A stretch of 64,000 nucleotides of DNA from Gonocerus acuteangulatus. Lineage: Eukaryota; Arthropoda; Insecta; Hemiptera; Coreidae. Location of the stretch: NCBI GenBank assembly GCA_946811695.1, contig OX328123.1, positions 41,814,335-41,878,334 of the forward strand, in the 5' to 3' direction. The first letter of the stretch is position 1, and every line of letters begins with the position of its first letter. Positions 1 to 13,404 of the stretch are shown here, in pieces. Position numbers and translations under genes: made by a program. Below the pieces are notes generated by a model. It saw only the letters and a program-made list of their open reading frames with translations. It did not search any database and was not told the origin of the DNA.

Positions 1-716
1 TTATTGCAAGTGCTAAAGGCTTTTTCAATTTCTTGAAGAAATCCATAAATGTTGCTTCTTCCGCATTCCGATCCGGAAGCTGATTGGAAGGGGGTTTAGA
101 ATTTTTTAATTTCTTGAAGAGATTGAATAAAGTAACGACACTTGTGATATTTGAAACATATTATAATTTGATTTTTTGGAGCAATTTAGTTTTGCAGCAT
201 TTTAACACTTGCGATTAGTGCTTTTATGCTCGAATGAACGTTTTTTGAACAATAAATTGTATTGAAGAGTACAATATAAGTCTATAATCAACATAAATAA
301 TAACATACATCCCATTGTTATTATTTATGTTAATTAAATGCTAACGGTATATGCCGAACGAAAGCCCTAATTAGTTAATTGAACATTACTGGCTTAAGCC
401 TGGATTAATTGAACGGGCAGAGTGGTTTATGCATTATTTTGAATAAATGGCGGCTGCCTTGAGGAATTACTTCCAATTAAAGGGCATTTCCTTCTAATTA
501 TCCCAGTTAGTTGGCTAAAAATGGCAAAGAATGGAGGGGAGTGAGGATTCGAAATTTTTCCTCAAGAGAGAATTATATTCTGAATTAAGAGAAACGATCT
601 CCAGTCAATTTTGACTATGCTTTCTCCAATTCAAACAAACCTGCTTAGTACCAAGTAGACATACTTGCAATGAACATAAAATTAATACATACGTTTTTCA
701 TTATCATATTTGATTT
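1..716. other. AT-rich sequence, nothing recognised
   Basis: No supported gene, repeat or RNA. The stretch is AT-rich with scattered stops in all frames, and I see no copy of it elsewhere in the window. Confidence 0.5.
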
Positions 717-775
717 AACGGGGGTCATTTTCGGTGTGGCTACTAGGCAGGATCGATAAAGAAAATTCTGAGCAA
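717..775 (+). mobile_element. Family A (Helentron-like) fragment
   Basis: The stretch reading GGGGTCATTTTCGGTGT, then CTACTAGG and AGGATCGATAAAGA, matches the 3' part of the complete family A copy at 51187-51230. Both ends of the element are missing here, so it is a relic. Confidence 0.6.
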
Positions 776-1272
776 CCTTTCCTTCTAAGAAAAGGGTAAA
801 ACATCAAATGCATGCACACAAAGGACAGCTAACGAGGAAATTTTACATCTAAGGACAAAGAGGATGTTGGTAATATAAAATGAAACCACATTTGCTAATG
901 CTGTGTGAACATTTTTACAAATATTACGAAAGTTGTAAGAAAGGCAACTGCTTAAGGGTTGAACAAGTTTTTATTATTTTGTACATAAGAAAAAATGTTG
1001 ACTGAATAAGTTTTTTCACTCAGATGTAGGAATGAATTTAAAAACCGGATTGAAATAATTCGACTGCGTAAATGTTCCAAATTCAGGTTACGGCATCTTC
1101 TCCCCCCACCTCTGATGAGCGCTTCTGCCGCATGTTTGCTGATCGAAGCTGGTCCGCAAGCTTCTTTTCAATATTCCGGGATAAATCGGGATTAAGTAAA
1201 TCAAAACAAGTTTTTAGTCTTCTACCGGAAAGAACTTCTCCTGGTTGTTTGTTGAGGTGAACACCGGTAAGT
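776..1272. other. AT-rich sequence, nothing recognised
   Basis: A 62-codon open frame lies at 1072-1260 on the plus strand, but it resembles no family I know and has no supporting context. I do not call it a gene. Confidence 0.45.
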
Positions 1273-1359
1273 AAAAAAGTCCGACTCGCAGGAACTGCAT
1301 CATCTTAGCGAGGTTCCGTCCATATTCCTAGTGCCATTTGAAAATCTTAGAATAGAAAT

Positions 1360-1418
<59 letters not shown>
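1273..1418 (+). mobile_element. Family B 5' end with (TA)n tract
   Basis: After an A run comes AAGTCCGACTCGCAGGAACT, GCATCATCTTAGC and a slightly altered subterminal repeat (AGCGAGGTTCCG instead of AGCGCGGTTCCG). A (TA)n tract follows at about 1366-1418. This is the 5' end of family B, seen complete at 57961-58842. No 3' hairpin follows, so the copy is truncated after its microsatellite. Confidence 0.7.
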
Positions 1419-1420
<2 letters not shown>

Positions 1421-2640
1421 CTCGTGAAAATTGTCAACATCCTTCCGAGTATCTCGAATAAAAGTGATATTAAGGCGTCAGGGAAACCGACAGTAGCTAA
1501 CTTACACAGAAGTGGAAATTACACAATCCGGCTCTCATTCTAAAGCAAAGCTCTATACATCAATACAAAATACAAACATGCATGGGTGTATATAAGGGGG
1601 GCTGAGATGGCTGCACCCCCCCCCTATCGGTAAAAATGTGTCGTAAAAACCTTAAAAATAATAATATCACTCAGTTCACAAAAAAAAAAAAAATTCTTTT
1701 GAGTGTATTAGCGTTTTAATTGTCTAACTATTCCAAGTTCTAGATTGTTAGTATTTCATACCCCCCTCTCCCAGCCCCCTCCGAAATTATTTTCTATATA
1801 CGCGTGAACATGCTTCTCAACTAGGAATTTTGAATCTTTAACAAAATTTTAAGGGTCGAACAAGTTATTTATTATTTTGCACATAAGACAAAATGTTGAC
1901 TAAGTAAGTTTTGTCATACAGGTGTAGGAATAAATATAAAAAACCAATTTAAATAATTTGACATTGTACGATTCCAGACAATCTTTGTCGTCAATATTTC
2001 TGGCAAAATTGCGAGTAGTTTTTGAAGAAAGAATAAATACTTCATATACGGTCAAGTGGAACTGAACGTTTAATAATTTCGGTCTAGGATAATTATTCAA
2101 AAATAATAAGAATTCAAATATTTAATATAGATATTAAAATTACTTTTGGAATTTTATTATATCTTATTTTTTAATATACCAACGTTTTTCATGTATTACT
2201 ACAAGTTTGAGAAAGAAATGCTAGTTGAGAAAAATGACAGGAGTCCTATCATACATCTTTTTAATATTTCTATCATATAGAACATTTTTGCCAAACGGTA
2301 AGAGCAATAAAATATCTCGAAGAGCAGTAGGAAGAATTATGACAAAGAGCTCTCTAAGATTGTGCACAGTGTAAAATAGATTGTGGCACTTTGTCAGAAC
2401 CGAACTACCAGCCATAGCCCTGATTTCTTCCACTTAGATCTCTGGTCTGACCTACAATCAGCTGGCTCAAAGGCACTTTCCTTCTTTATTGTGATAAATA
2501 TCTTTATTGTTTTGTTTTTTATCTTACATTTCTTTCATTGAATGCACCTACATTATAATCAGCATTGCGCATGAGTCTATCTATGATTCAAGATGAATTT
2601 AATCCAAAAACCTCATGGAACGATACCGAATGGCCATAAG

Positions 2641-2681
<41 letters not shown>

Positions 2682-2825
2682 ATCTAGACATGACGAGAGG
2701 ACTTCCTGATAAGGTAGGATTAAGATTTAAGATAAAATTTTAAATATTGAAATGTAAATTTATTTAGGGAGAAGATAGATGTATAGTAATGTAAAAAATT
2801 TAAATTTAGGATTTACAAAAAAAAA
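1419..2825. other. Unassigned AT-rich stretch with a poly-A run
   Basis: No gene is supported. A run of about 38 A lies at 2641-2679 and could be the tail of an old retroposon, but no body can be recognised upstream of it. Short open frames on the minus strand at 1900-2100 and 2221-2433 resemble nothing known. Confidence 0.4.
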
Positions 2826-2967
2826 TTTGTTGCGTAGGAAAGCCCCTGATGAGGTGCGAAAAGGCACGAAACATGTCGGGCGAAACGAAGCAAATAAAGT
2901 AGTTAATTTGAACCAAGAGTGTACTACTTTATCGACCCCCTGCGAGAAAAAGAAACAAGAAAAAGTG

Positions 2968-3026
<59 letters not shown>

Positions 3027-3069
3027 CATCATTCACAGGAATTATTATATATATATATATATATATATA
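2826..3069 (+). mobile_element. Hammerhead-motif repeat with (TA)n tail
   Basis: Downstream of the motif come AATAAAGTAGTTAA, then ACTTTATCGACCCCCTGC, an A-rich stretch, and (TA)n at about 2970-3021 and 3047-3069. The same layout recurs at 57868-57960, 47786-47890 and 38775-38950, which defines a dispersed family. No coding region remains. A relic of a Penelope-like element or retrozyme is the best guess. Confidence 0.5.
2842..2881 (+). ncRNA. Hammerhead-like ribozyme motif 1
   Basis: The order is GCCC (stem I), CTGATGA (core), one extra G, GTGC-GAAAAG-GCAC (stem II), GAAA (core), the self-complementary ACATGT as a minimal stem III, then C (cleavage-site position) and GGGC, which pairs with the opening GCCC. 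This is the type I hammerhead order known from Penelope-like elements and retrozymes. The extra base between CTGATGA and stem II departs from the standard fold, so activity is uncertain. Calling it hammerhead-derived is inference from the fold. Confidence 0.55.
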
Positions 3070-3961
3070 GCGTTGCAAATTGCATGATATACACTGATTC
3101 TATAAGAGATAATTGAGGAAAGCCGTAACTGGTAGAGACAGAATCTAATTTAAAGAGCGAGAAGATGCGAAAGCCAAATCGAGACTTAAAAACTTCGGGA
3201 ATACCGAAAAAATATTAAAAGAAGAGAAAAGTGAAAGAAGAAATGAATAAAAGATTGAGAAAGAGAGAATAGCCTAATGCTTGGGCACCCCACGATGAAT
3301 AGTTACTAGCTCTAATGTCGGCCATACATCAAAGTCAGGTCTCCTTTTCAGGATTACCTAAGATAAATCACTTGTTTTACCTGATATATTTTAAATTCTA
3401 CAAATTTTAACCAGGTTCAACATTTTGCTAGCAGCTCTTGGGGATATTACCTTAATGAATACATTTCGTTCGTATTAGGTAGGATCGGGCTAACTATGAA
3501 AAATGCTTTCTTCGAAAATAAATCATAAATATCGTACGATAAGCTAAAAATGTTTAAAGCCCTTCTTTTTTTTCTGTTTTTTTTTTTATTGTTGTTGTTG
3601 TTATTTCCTGGATATCGTGCTAAGTTGTTAAATTAATAGTTCTCTTAAGAGAAAAGAGATAAATTTTATTTACATGACATTGGCAGTAAACGTTCAGCTA
3701 GATCAGACCCCTGGCTGGAGTGAAAGATTCTTGTACGTTGGAATGCGTAAAACTGTTCAATCAGACTGATATTTAAGAAACCCTGTTAGGAGTCAGCTAG
3801 AAGAAAACCTCAGATGTTTCTGAAAACTGACGTCTTCTAGTTGCCAAATCCCAAATATTCTTTGACATCTTCTCCCCTTAACTATCTTCATCTGACTAAG
3901 ATTTCTATTTATAAAGCATACGCTTTATTTTTTCAGTGTTTTTTTTTCTTCTCTTGTTTCG
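3070..3961. other. Unassigned stretch
   Basis: No open frame, repeat copy or RNA could be supported. There is a T-rich run with GTT repeats near 3565-3602. Confidence 0.4.
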
Positions 3962-5022
<1,061 letters not shown>

Positions 5023-5086
5023 AATATTTATTAAATACACATAATATATCTGCTATAAATGTAAGTAAAATATACTTATAGTAGCA

Positions 5087-5430
5087 TAAATATGCTTTAG
5101 CGATGACTAAACTGAATAAAAACGTTACTAAAAAGTGTTACAAAAAAGTGTCCGCTGGTGTTCGCACATGCGTGGTAGCCATGTAAGAAAAAGACGACTG
5201 TATGTTATACTGTACATTAAATAGGTTTGTTGGGTGGACCTAAAGGATATTTATGTTCCTGAATTTGAGCAGAAGGCTCTAAACTAAATTTTCTTCTATA
5301 GTTTGCTTCTGGTATGTGTAGTTGGACACGTTTTTCCTGGGCCACCAATTTCATGTTTATTGCGCCCTTGAAATTTAATGGCATTTTCTTTGAATTATCG
5401 TCCCTCAACTCCAACTCCTCCCCTATTTTA
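5087..5430 (+). repeat. Repeat shared with the 52.9-kb piggyBac-type element
   Basis: The sequence from GCATAAATATGCTTTAGCGA through the stretch ending near GAGCAGAAGGCTCTAAA recurs at 52895-53080 inside the element at 52439-53597, with substitutions and a small gap. It is probably a decayed copy of that element. A minus-strand frame at 5217-5435 (72 codons) overlaps it and resembles no known protein. Confidence 0.55.
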
Positions 5431-5739
5431 CTCATGAATAAATCTATTTATTATTTTATTCTTTAATCATTTTTTCCGTGCCGAATTCCAAATGTCAAAG
5501 AATCAAGCCATCTACCATAGTATTAATATTTCTCTTTATTTTGATCTATTTTTATATTTAATTACTTAATTAATCAAGTGAATTGATAGTACTTTAATTT
5601 TTTTTTTTTTAATATTTTCAATAATTGGTCACTGCACTCAGACGTGTCCATATATGAAACTTGTCAAATAAGGACACGTCCTTAATGTGTTGAAACGCAT
5701 TGTCGTACAGATTAATTGTTTTTTTCCAGTTTTTGCGAC

Positions 5740-5989
5740 GGTTAGTAGGATCAAAAAATGTCCAACTCTTTATGGAACAAAATGTGCATCCGATGGGTTA
5801 TTGAAAAAGATAATCTCGTAAAATATTCATCGATGTGTTTTTCGTACAACGCTTCGTTTTTTATCGAAAATCGGGATTTTCCCCTAAAAACACGTTTTTC
5901 TCGAAAATGAGAAAATCGCCTAAGGACTTTTTGAGTTAGTTTTTCGATTCCCCATCGATGCATGAAGTCTGTCGGTTTAAGACTAGGAC

Positions 5990-5993
<4 letters not shown>
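5740..5993 (-). mobile_element. Possible DNA-transposon end abutting (TA)n
   Basis: The segment ends ACACCC directly against a long (TA)n tract. Read on the minus strand this gives GGGTGT next to TA, much like the CAGGGTG ends at 10906, 17809 and 22089. The interior has short repeated themes such as TTTTCTCGAAAA. The second terminus was not found. Confidence 0.35.
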
Positions 5994-6056
<63 letters not shown>

Positions 6057-6403
6057 TATCAGAAAAAAAATCAGTCCCGTAACAGGCCACTAAGGGCCCA
6101 GAGGGGCAGATACTGTAGAGGTATCTGATTCTTGACCATACGGCACACTAGGGAGATAGTGTGGTCAGTACTATGGCCTCCTGATTTTTCCCTTTACAGG
6201 TACCCATAAATTAATTAACTAATTAATTAAAGGCTGGGTGAGCCTAGGGATGATCTGGACCCCAAATCCAACTCTCGAACGATGACACTAGAAAAAAAAA
6301 TCTTTTGTGCACGCTCGGGTTTTGAACCTAGGTCCTCCAGTTCATTAGTTGAGTGCTCTACCACTGAGCTAACCTCGCCCCCATATATATATATATATAT
6401 ATA
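5994..6403. repeat. (TA)n tract split by a SINE
   Basis: (TA)n occupies about 5994-6055 and again 6383-6403, with a tRNA-Met-headed SINE between. The simplest reading is a SINE insertion into an existing microsatellite. Confidence 0.7.
6062..6382 (-). mobile_element. tRNA-Met-headed SINE
   Basis: On the minus strand the head reads GGGGGCGAGGTTAGCTCAGT with an A box like TTAGCTCAGTGG, and a B box near GGTTCAAAACCCG. The closest tRNA shape is Met (CAT anticodon in the better copy at 38450). The body of about 230 bp contains GACCATACTATC-like and GCAGATACT-like stretches also present at 38450-38760 and 8758-8975, and an A run marks the 3' end. It is pol III-type and depends on a LINE for mobility. 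Confidence 0.75.
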
Positions 6404-6440
6404 TTATTGTTCTGTTTTGAAGAATTAGAAAAGGTTTTTT

Positions 6441-6549
6441 TGAGAGAGAGAGAGAGAGAGGGAGGGAGGGAGGGAGGGAGGGAGGGAGGGAGAGAGGGAG
6501 GGAGGGAGGAAGGGAGGGAGGGAGGGACGGAGGGAGGGAGGGAGGGACG

Positions 6550-6600
<51 letters not shown>

Positions 6601-6622
6601 AGAGAGGGAGAGAGAGGGAGAG

Positions 6623-6714
<92 letters not shown>

Positions 6715-6840
6715 GGGAGAGAGAGGGAGAGAGAGGGAGAGAGAGAGGGAGAGAGGGAGAGAGAGAGAGAGAGAGGGAGAGAGAGAGGGAGAGAGAGGGA
6801 GAGAGAGGGAGAGAGAGGGAGAGAGAGGGGGAGAGAGAGA
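6441..6840 (+). repeat. (GA)n / (GGGA)n compound microsatellite
   Basis: About 400 bp of pure purine: GA runs mixed with GGGA and GGGAGA units. The long open frame across it (Arg/Glu/Gly repeats) is an artefact of the repeat. It lies next to the 5' end of the SINE. Confidence 0.95.
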
Positions 6841-8570
6841 TTTTAACAGAAGCCTTTTATTCGAAATGGAAGAAGGTAGCTGGAAGGAGAAGTGGAAGGG
6901 ATGGAGAGTGCTTTGTGGTAGAGAAATGGGAGAGGAAGGGGGAAATGAAGGAAAGTGTGTGGGGGAGAGGGAGAAGGAGAGGAGATATAGAGAGAGGTTT
7001 CAACCCACATGTCAATAGAGTTCTCAATTTAATTCTTCCTCCAAACTCCACACTTTTCACTTGAATATTCTGCATCCTACCTCTCGCCGGATCTCCATTT
7101 GAATTTTGGGCCAGAATAGATATTCAAATCTCAAATTAAATGAGCATATTTCAACCGTTTCAATCGGAGCTAGTTATTTATCAAGGCCGAAACACAGGAG
7201 CCCTCCTAAATTCATCAGAAATGATTTAGTATCTGGGTTAGTGGGATGAGGAGTGGGGTTTGGAGAGCTTTCATGTATAATGTATCAAATGGAGAGGCTT
7301 CAAGGACTCGATAGTCCCTTACCTTACTCATGCGTGTGTTTATGTCAGTACATATGGAACCTGTTAGTTCACGCAGGAGTGAAAATAATTAATGTCTGAA
7401 TCAGTATTTTATTACTCAACACTTTTAATTAATTTAAGAAACATTAATTACAGACTTTATTTCATAGCATAGATCAAACTAAAAAAAATATTCTGTAAAG
7501 TTTAAAGATGCTTATAGAATATATAGATATGTCTTAGAAAACCTTGTGGTTTTAACAACAAAGTTTTGTAAGATATATTTTAATATAAGGAATATATATA
7601 CCAATATTCATTTTCGAATATTGGTGTATTTTAAAATTAAAAAAAAAAAAAAAAAAAGAAATTAGAATATCATTGCTTGTACAAACGAGTAACATTACTA
7701 AGGCTTAAGTGAAATTTGTGCAATATGTTTACAAATGTTTGCAAATATGTTTTATAGTTAATTAAAAAGTTGAATTAAAATAAATATTTCAATAATGAAA
7801 TACAATTTGCATTTTATACAGATAGATTATTTCTAATATTACTTTTTGGTAATTGGCTGGTAGATGGAAAAGCCTCATGCCTTATTTGCATGTTATTGAC
7901 TCTCAGTTTGACTTACAAGTCCGAGGTCTAGGTCTACCTGCTTCTCATTACTTTCGTCTTACAAGTCTCTAATAGAATAAGATTAACATTATTTAATGTT
8001 TAATTTTATTATACATTAATAGAGAAATTTCACCAAGCACTATGCAATATTTACAAGAAAACTCTGCAACAAAAAGACCTACACATGACGTAAACAAAAC
8101 GTCATGCTCTGACTTAAATAAATTAACTGATGGACGTTAATAATGGACTTTGAAATTTAAATGAATAAATAAAGTAACTGAAATGAAGACTTAATATAAC
8201 TAGCAAACAGAATGGAAAAATTCTGAAAGTTGACTAAGACGAAAATAATAGATGGAGGCCCGCTGGACGTGAGTGCTAAGGCGTGTGCACTCCGTACCTA
8301 AGGTAGTAAGTTCGATTTCCACTAGGGGGTGGGGTGGCTTTTCATTCGGAAAAAGAAAAGGCATCAGACGTACCCTGGCTAGATGAGGTTGGTAACGTAT
8401 AGAAAGTATGATTAATTCATACTTTCCTCTTAACCCGTCCGTCAATAATAAATGAACGTTAAAATTTAAATAAATAAATAAAATAATAGAAAAGCCTAGT
8501 TGAAGACATACAAGACTGGAACAAGGAATTTTACTTACACAGTCTTCCTATCTGACGTAAAGGCGATACA
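6841..8570. other. Unassigned AT-rich stretch
   Basis: Nothing coding is supported. There is an A run at 7640-7658. The 81-codon minus-strand frame at 8200-8445 has no recognisable similarity. Confidence 0.4.
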
Positions 8571-8575
8571 GCCCC

Positions 8576-8578
<3 letters not shown>

Positions 8579-8635
<57 letters not shown>

Positions 8636-8757
8636 CTTGCATTTTTCATGGTGGGAGGGAGGGAGGTAGAGAGAGGCAGAGGGAGAGGGAGGGAGGGTGG
8701 GAGGGAAGGAGAGGGAGAGAGAGGGAGTGAGGGGGGGAGTGACGGAGGGTGGGAGGG
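8579..8757 (+). repeat. (CA)n followed by (GGGA)-rich purine tract
   Basis: (CA)n runs from about 8579 to 8631. After a short spacer, a GGGA/GAGG purine tract runs from about 8649 to 8757 and ends against a SINE fragment. A purine tract next to a SINE of the same family also occurs at 6441. Confidence 0.9.
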
Positions 8758-8975
8758 AGCGACGGGGCCACGAGGGACAGATACTTTGGAAGCACCATAC
8801 AGCATAGTGGGGATATATGGTTGTCAGTACTATGGTCCGGTCGCTTGATTTTCTTTTATTACACATACCCATAAAATAAATTAAAGGCTAGGTGAATTTA
8901 GAGACACCCTGGGTTCCTAAATCCGATACTCAAGTGACGACACTAGAACCAGTTTCTTTACGCTCTCCTGTCTAT
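8758..8975 (-). mobile_element. tRNA-Met-headed SINE, 5'-truncated
   Basis: Contains the reverse complement of the SINE body, with GGACAGATACT, GTCAGTACTATGG and TAAAGGCTAGGTGA. It aligns with 6062-6382 and 38450-38760, but the tRNA head is missing. Confidence 0.65.
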
Positions 8976-9250
8976 AAGGAAATCCGATTTTTATCCTTCA
9001 TAATTTTTGTTTTAAAGAAAAGTAAGAATGCACTTACCAGAACCCTTTGTGGACGGAAGACGGTTTAGCGTGAACAGGCATCCAGGTACACTTTGCAAGT
9101 GTATATTAGCTTAACTATAATTAAGCCGATAGTTTTATCAGTGTTTGACAAAAGAGGGAAAAATTAGATTCTTTGTTTCTTCCACTCAAATACTTGACAC
9201 TGGCATGTATCTTCTTTCTCGTTTCTAAATATTTTTTAAAGTAACATTGA

Positions 9251-9405
9251 TATAGCAAGCGTCTTAGATTCTCTTGCGGTAGAGAGGGGTTAGAGTCCCT
9301 CTGGTGGCTGGAAATTTTCTCATCTCATTGCCCGTTGAGAAGATTCCTTGCCGTACTATGTATGTCGACGCTAACGGCCCAGTTGTCCGTGCGCCGTAAT
9401 AAAAG
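9251..9405 (+). mobile_element. tRNA-Glu-type SINE, diverged
   Basis: A degraded tRNA-like head with B box GGTTAGAGTCCC is followed by GAAATTTTCTCATC, the body, and a tail reading GACGCTAACGGCC then GTGCGCCGTAATAAAA. Body and tail match the minus-strand SINE at 54450-55682. This intact copy is used to confirm the empty site of the Transib-type insertion there. Confidence 0.6.
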
Positions 9406-10844
9406 CAATCCAATAAAAATATTTAATCAACAGAGATGAGAAAATTTGTAAATTCTCTTAAATATCTCTAAAACGGTTTGGAAATCTTTGTAATAGAAAG
9501 AAGAGCATTCCAAATCTTCAGAAAAGGCTCCGACTTCAATATTGATAAGACAGCGGACATCTTTTTCCATTTTTTTTTTATTTTTAATGTGCGAGAATTC
9601 TTAAGAAAATCTAGGCTTTCTTACAAATGCTCTTAATATTATTACTCCTTATCCTGAGCCAAGAAGATTCTTTTTTAAGTATCTGCCCCATAGTTTTGTC
9701 ATACTTTACCTGTTCTACTTTAAGTAAACGTGACTTCTAATAACTTTTGCATATAAGAGGGAAGTAAAATCTTCGAATATGAGGTTGCAACAAGGCCCTG
9801 GATGGCCGTGGAATTTCATAAAAAAATATATTCCCCCCAGGAGTAAGAAAGAAACCCCCGGATACGCTGCTTGAGTTAGGTCCCCCAACCTCCGCTCCAT
9901 AAAACCAAAGAGGCGAGACTTTACGATCAGATGCCTGCCTTGTGTTTTTCATTTCTTCCTTATCCCAAGAGCGGAGGTATCGAGACTTGAACTTTCCCAT
10001 ACCGAGAACTCCCCATCGTAAAGATATTCTTGGGGCTGGTCTTATACTACTCTTGTGTGTCGTTTCTCTAAATGACATCTCATAGGAAATGTCGAGTTGT
10101 ACAATGATATGTTTGAAAAAAAAAGTTCACGTTATCGCATTATTATTATTATGGGGTTTGTTCCGTTTCTAGGGGACTCAATTTAATTTGAGGATTTATA
10201 TCCAACTGAAATAAATAATAGAATTGGTTTATTAAAGATGTTATAATAAAATTAATACATTATATAATAATTATATAATTTTAAGGATGAAAGTTGGTGT
10301 AGAATATTATGTCCAAGATGACAAAGACGAATTTTACAAATTGCAAAATAAGGACAGCTAGTGTGAGGTAAATTAATTTAATTTATTTTAAATTATTTTG
10401 GGACACGGGGTTGATAATTTATTTCAACGATAAATTCAAGTGTTCTATCAGATGTGTACCTCTTCAATCTAGATTGAAAATGACGAAATAGCCGAAACGT
10501 AAAGAAGGAGAGAAAAAATAAAGATGATTGGTTAGAGGTCAAGAGCAATTAATATGTGTGTTTAATAATTTACACGTTTACTTATACATACATATACTTA
10601 AAATTTAAGAAATATCAGAATATTCTCGTCGCATCTAGATGGGCAACCTGCTGATTTCTAGTCCGTTTTTGTAGCCAAAGTAATTTTATCTTATGACTGC
10701 ACAATTCATGTGACCAATCCAGATCACTGTGCTTCTTAATTTCTGGGGAAATTTACAACAAACACCAACAAGATTTGTTCGCCTTGCTGCACTTCATTGC
10801 AATCAGAGAATAAAATTGTGGACAGGGCAGTCTAAGATAAATAA

Positions 10845-10848
<4 letters not shown>
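9406..10848. other. Unassigned stretch
   Basis: The minus-strand frames at 9715-9900 and 9737-10078 (61 and 113 codons) overlap and resemble nothing I know. TAGCCGAAACGT at 10487-10498 recalls the 3' half of the hammerhead-like motifs but lacks a CTGATGA partner. No gene is called. Confidence 0.35.
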
Positions 10849-10908
<60 letters not shown>

Positions 10909-11047
10909 GGTGATTCAGGTCTAAGTAGCCAAACTCTAGGAGGTGATTGTTGACATAATTTCCGACAAAAACGTTCATTTCAAGTATGGTCCGATTCCGA
11001 AAGGAAAAGGAGCTATACCCAAATTTCTGTGCTTTTAACGTAGTCAT
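10849..11047 (+). mobile_element. (TA)n tract and CAGGGTG-type transposon end
   Basis: (TA)n at about 10849-10905 runs straight into CAGGGTGATTCAGGTC. The same CAGGGTG start next to TA occurs at 17809 and, inverted, at 22089. This suggests a TA-targeting (Tc1/mariner-like) terminus. The other end was not identified. Confidence 0.4.
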
Positions 11048-12116
11048 GAATTTTAATGAATAAGAAAGGTTTTCTCAAGAACTATTCAAAATAATTAAAT
11101 TCTAATTATGCCATCATAAAATAGAAAAAAATTCCTTTAGAAATACATTAATTTTATTCACTAAAACTATTATTAAAACATACTTTATGGACGACCAATA
11201 ACAGCACTTCTGTTTTTATCAATAAATCAGAGTATTTTCGCGATTTATTTCCTCAGCCCTCTAAAGGACTACAGATTCAATACTTACAGGAAAACTTCTA
11301 CATTTACTAAGCATTAAATCTATTAAAATGAAGTGGAGGTTTATTAGGGAATAAATTGAACGATTGGCTCCCTTTTGTAAAAAAAATGTGGAATGTAGTT
11401 TTGTTACTTTCAAATACCTTATGTGAAGAAATTAAAAATTCATTTTTTAAAGGCCAAACTGTGGGTGTCCATTGTCCATTCCGGAAGCAATAAATATAAC
11501 TGAATGAAACGATTGGAAAAGTTTTTCATTTGAGAGATCTGTTACATTTCATGTTTTTCAATTTTTCAATGATTTATGTTTTACATGATGTATTTGGCAC
11601 CCGGTTTTGACTGGAAATTTTGAGCGGAGAATTCAAAAGAATTGCAGGGTAGTTGAATAATTGTAATCTAGAATTTGCAATGTTTTCAAATAAAATTTGA
11701 AATAAAACTAAAAATTGTGCAAAACATTGCGGGAGGGAAAATGTTAATACTCAGTTCGGCCGCAACATTTTGTGGAAAGAGAAAGCCACATTCACACGGA
11801 ATGGAATATTTAACAGTCCCAATTCGCATACTTGGTTTCATTTTAATCCTTATGCCGTGTGAAGATCCTCAGTCAGTATCAGTTCCAAGATAACGTGTGG
11901 TTCGAAGTTTTGGACGAATATCTTCTTCAGGCAATCCTGATTCCTGTCAGGATTGATTCAACATATTTTTAAACCTCCACACGATTTAAATACGACCGAC
12001 CTATTGCATTGGAAGACGTTCCGCTTGCACATAGATTCATGGTTCCAGATGGATTGCTATCCTGCACATAGCAGCAGTGCTGTTAGACAGTGGATGGATC
12101 CACTGCCCAAGTTAGG

Positions 12117-12117
<1 letters not shown>
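11048..12117. other. Unassigned AT-rich stretch
   Basis: No gene, RNA or repeat copy could be supported. Confidence 0.4.

Positions 12118-12156
<39 letters not shown>
12118..12156. repeat. (TA)n microsatellite
   Basis: About 39 bp of TA. I could not assign it to a transposon family. Confidence 0.95.
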
Positions 12157-12159
<3 letters not shown>

Positions 12160-13403
12160 TATAGTTTTTTATGCCTAAGAGAAATAAAACATAAATAATA
12201 ACGAATACAAAAATTACTTGTTTAAGTTTAAAGATAAATTCAGTATAAAAAATTAATATAAGAAATGTAAATAAATAATTTGCGAAGAAGTAATTGAATA
12301 TATACAAAACAAAATCATGTAATACACATAAATAATTTTTGCACCTCCCTATTTAATTTAGAATAAATAAAAAAAAAAAAAAAATTAAAGCGGACAGAGT
12401 TATTTTTAAAGTTCGATGTTCTGAATAGATTTTTTTTAATCATATAGAAATTAGTATATAGTTTGATAATATATAGAATCACAATTGTTTAGCTTTGAGA
12501 TTGTAATAAATAAAATCAAAAATCAAAGTAAATTTTAATGAATATATAGACGATTAGTATATAAAAAAATATTAAAATTTGTTGATTCCTGTTGTGATTG
12601 ATCTGCAAATGTTTAATAGTTGCTAGTACATACTTTTATTTTCTTGATATCTATGAATCTCGATGCTGAGTAGCTGAAGTAAAGTTAATTCCATTCCATT
12701 CTATCGTCTTTCCGACAAATTACCACACTTTATCTCGAATTTAGTATCGATATTCGTTATAGCGGCCATTCTTTATGTGAAATCGCTTACATGGAAAATT
12801 GTGTGTATGTGATGGTAATATTAAGCTATAAATTGTAGGACAAATCCCTTTGAATTGAATATATACAAGCGTCACACTAAAAATGAACATTTGTTTTTGA
12901 ATAGGATCAAGATTGCTGTGTATATTACGATGGATGGATTTTATACGAAGGATTGCGGTGATAAAATGATAAAAAATAGTAAAAGGATGGAATATAAAGA
13001 TGGGGAAGTGGTGGAATATTTCTCTTCCAGGGGATGAAATTGTTGTAGAAGAGGAGAGGGGTGGGAGCTGAAGTTATCGTCCTGGGAAGTCAGATCTAGG
13101 CAGCCATAAAAATAATATAGTAATAGGGAAGGATGTTGGGAAGGAACCCAGGCAGCTCACAGTTTCCAATTCCAAAAGAAAACATAAATATCTCCACCGC
13201 CTCTTATATAAACTTACAAATAGTTTCGAAGTCTTTATATACAAACCACATTCTTGTATAAACCTCTTCTATATTGTACGAACTAACCCATTATTAACAA
13301 TTATGATCAATAAACTTAAATATATACTGACTGACTGTCGATTACGGATAAAAAGTCTATTCACACTCAGGCCTTAGTTAAGTCAGGGCTCCGAATTTGA
13401 ACT
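12157..13403. other. Unassigned AT-rich stretch
   Basis: Several A runs, but no coding or structured element could be supported. The 60-codon plus frame at 12855-13037 is unrecognised. Confidence 0.4.
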
Positions 13404-13404
13404 G

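Noticed and set aside
6407..7018. 203-codon frame rich in Arg, Glu and Gly
   Set aside because: It is the translation of a (GA)n/(GGGA)n microsatellite.
8531..8872. Overlapping frames with Cys-Val and Pro-Ser repeats
   Set aside because: Products of (CA)n and GGGA repeats on both strands.
9425..9640. Diverged copy of the family B internal unit
   Set aside because: Only short words match (ATATCTCTAAAACGG); too weak to call without an alignment.
10462..10500. Hammerhead-like motif at TAGCCGAAACGT
   Set aside because: The CTGATGA half is not present and no stem I can be drawn.
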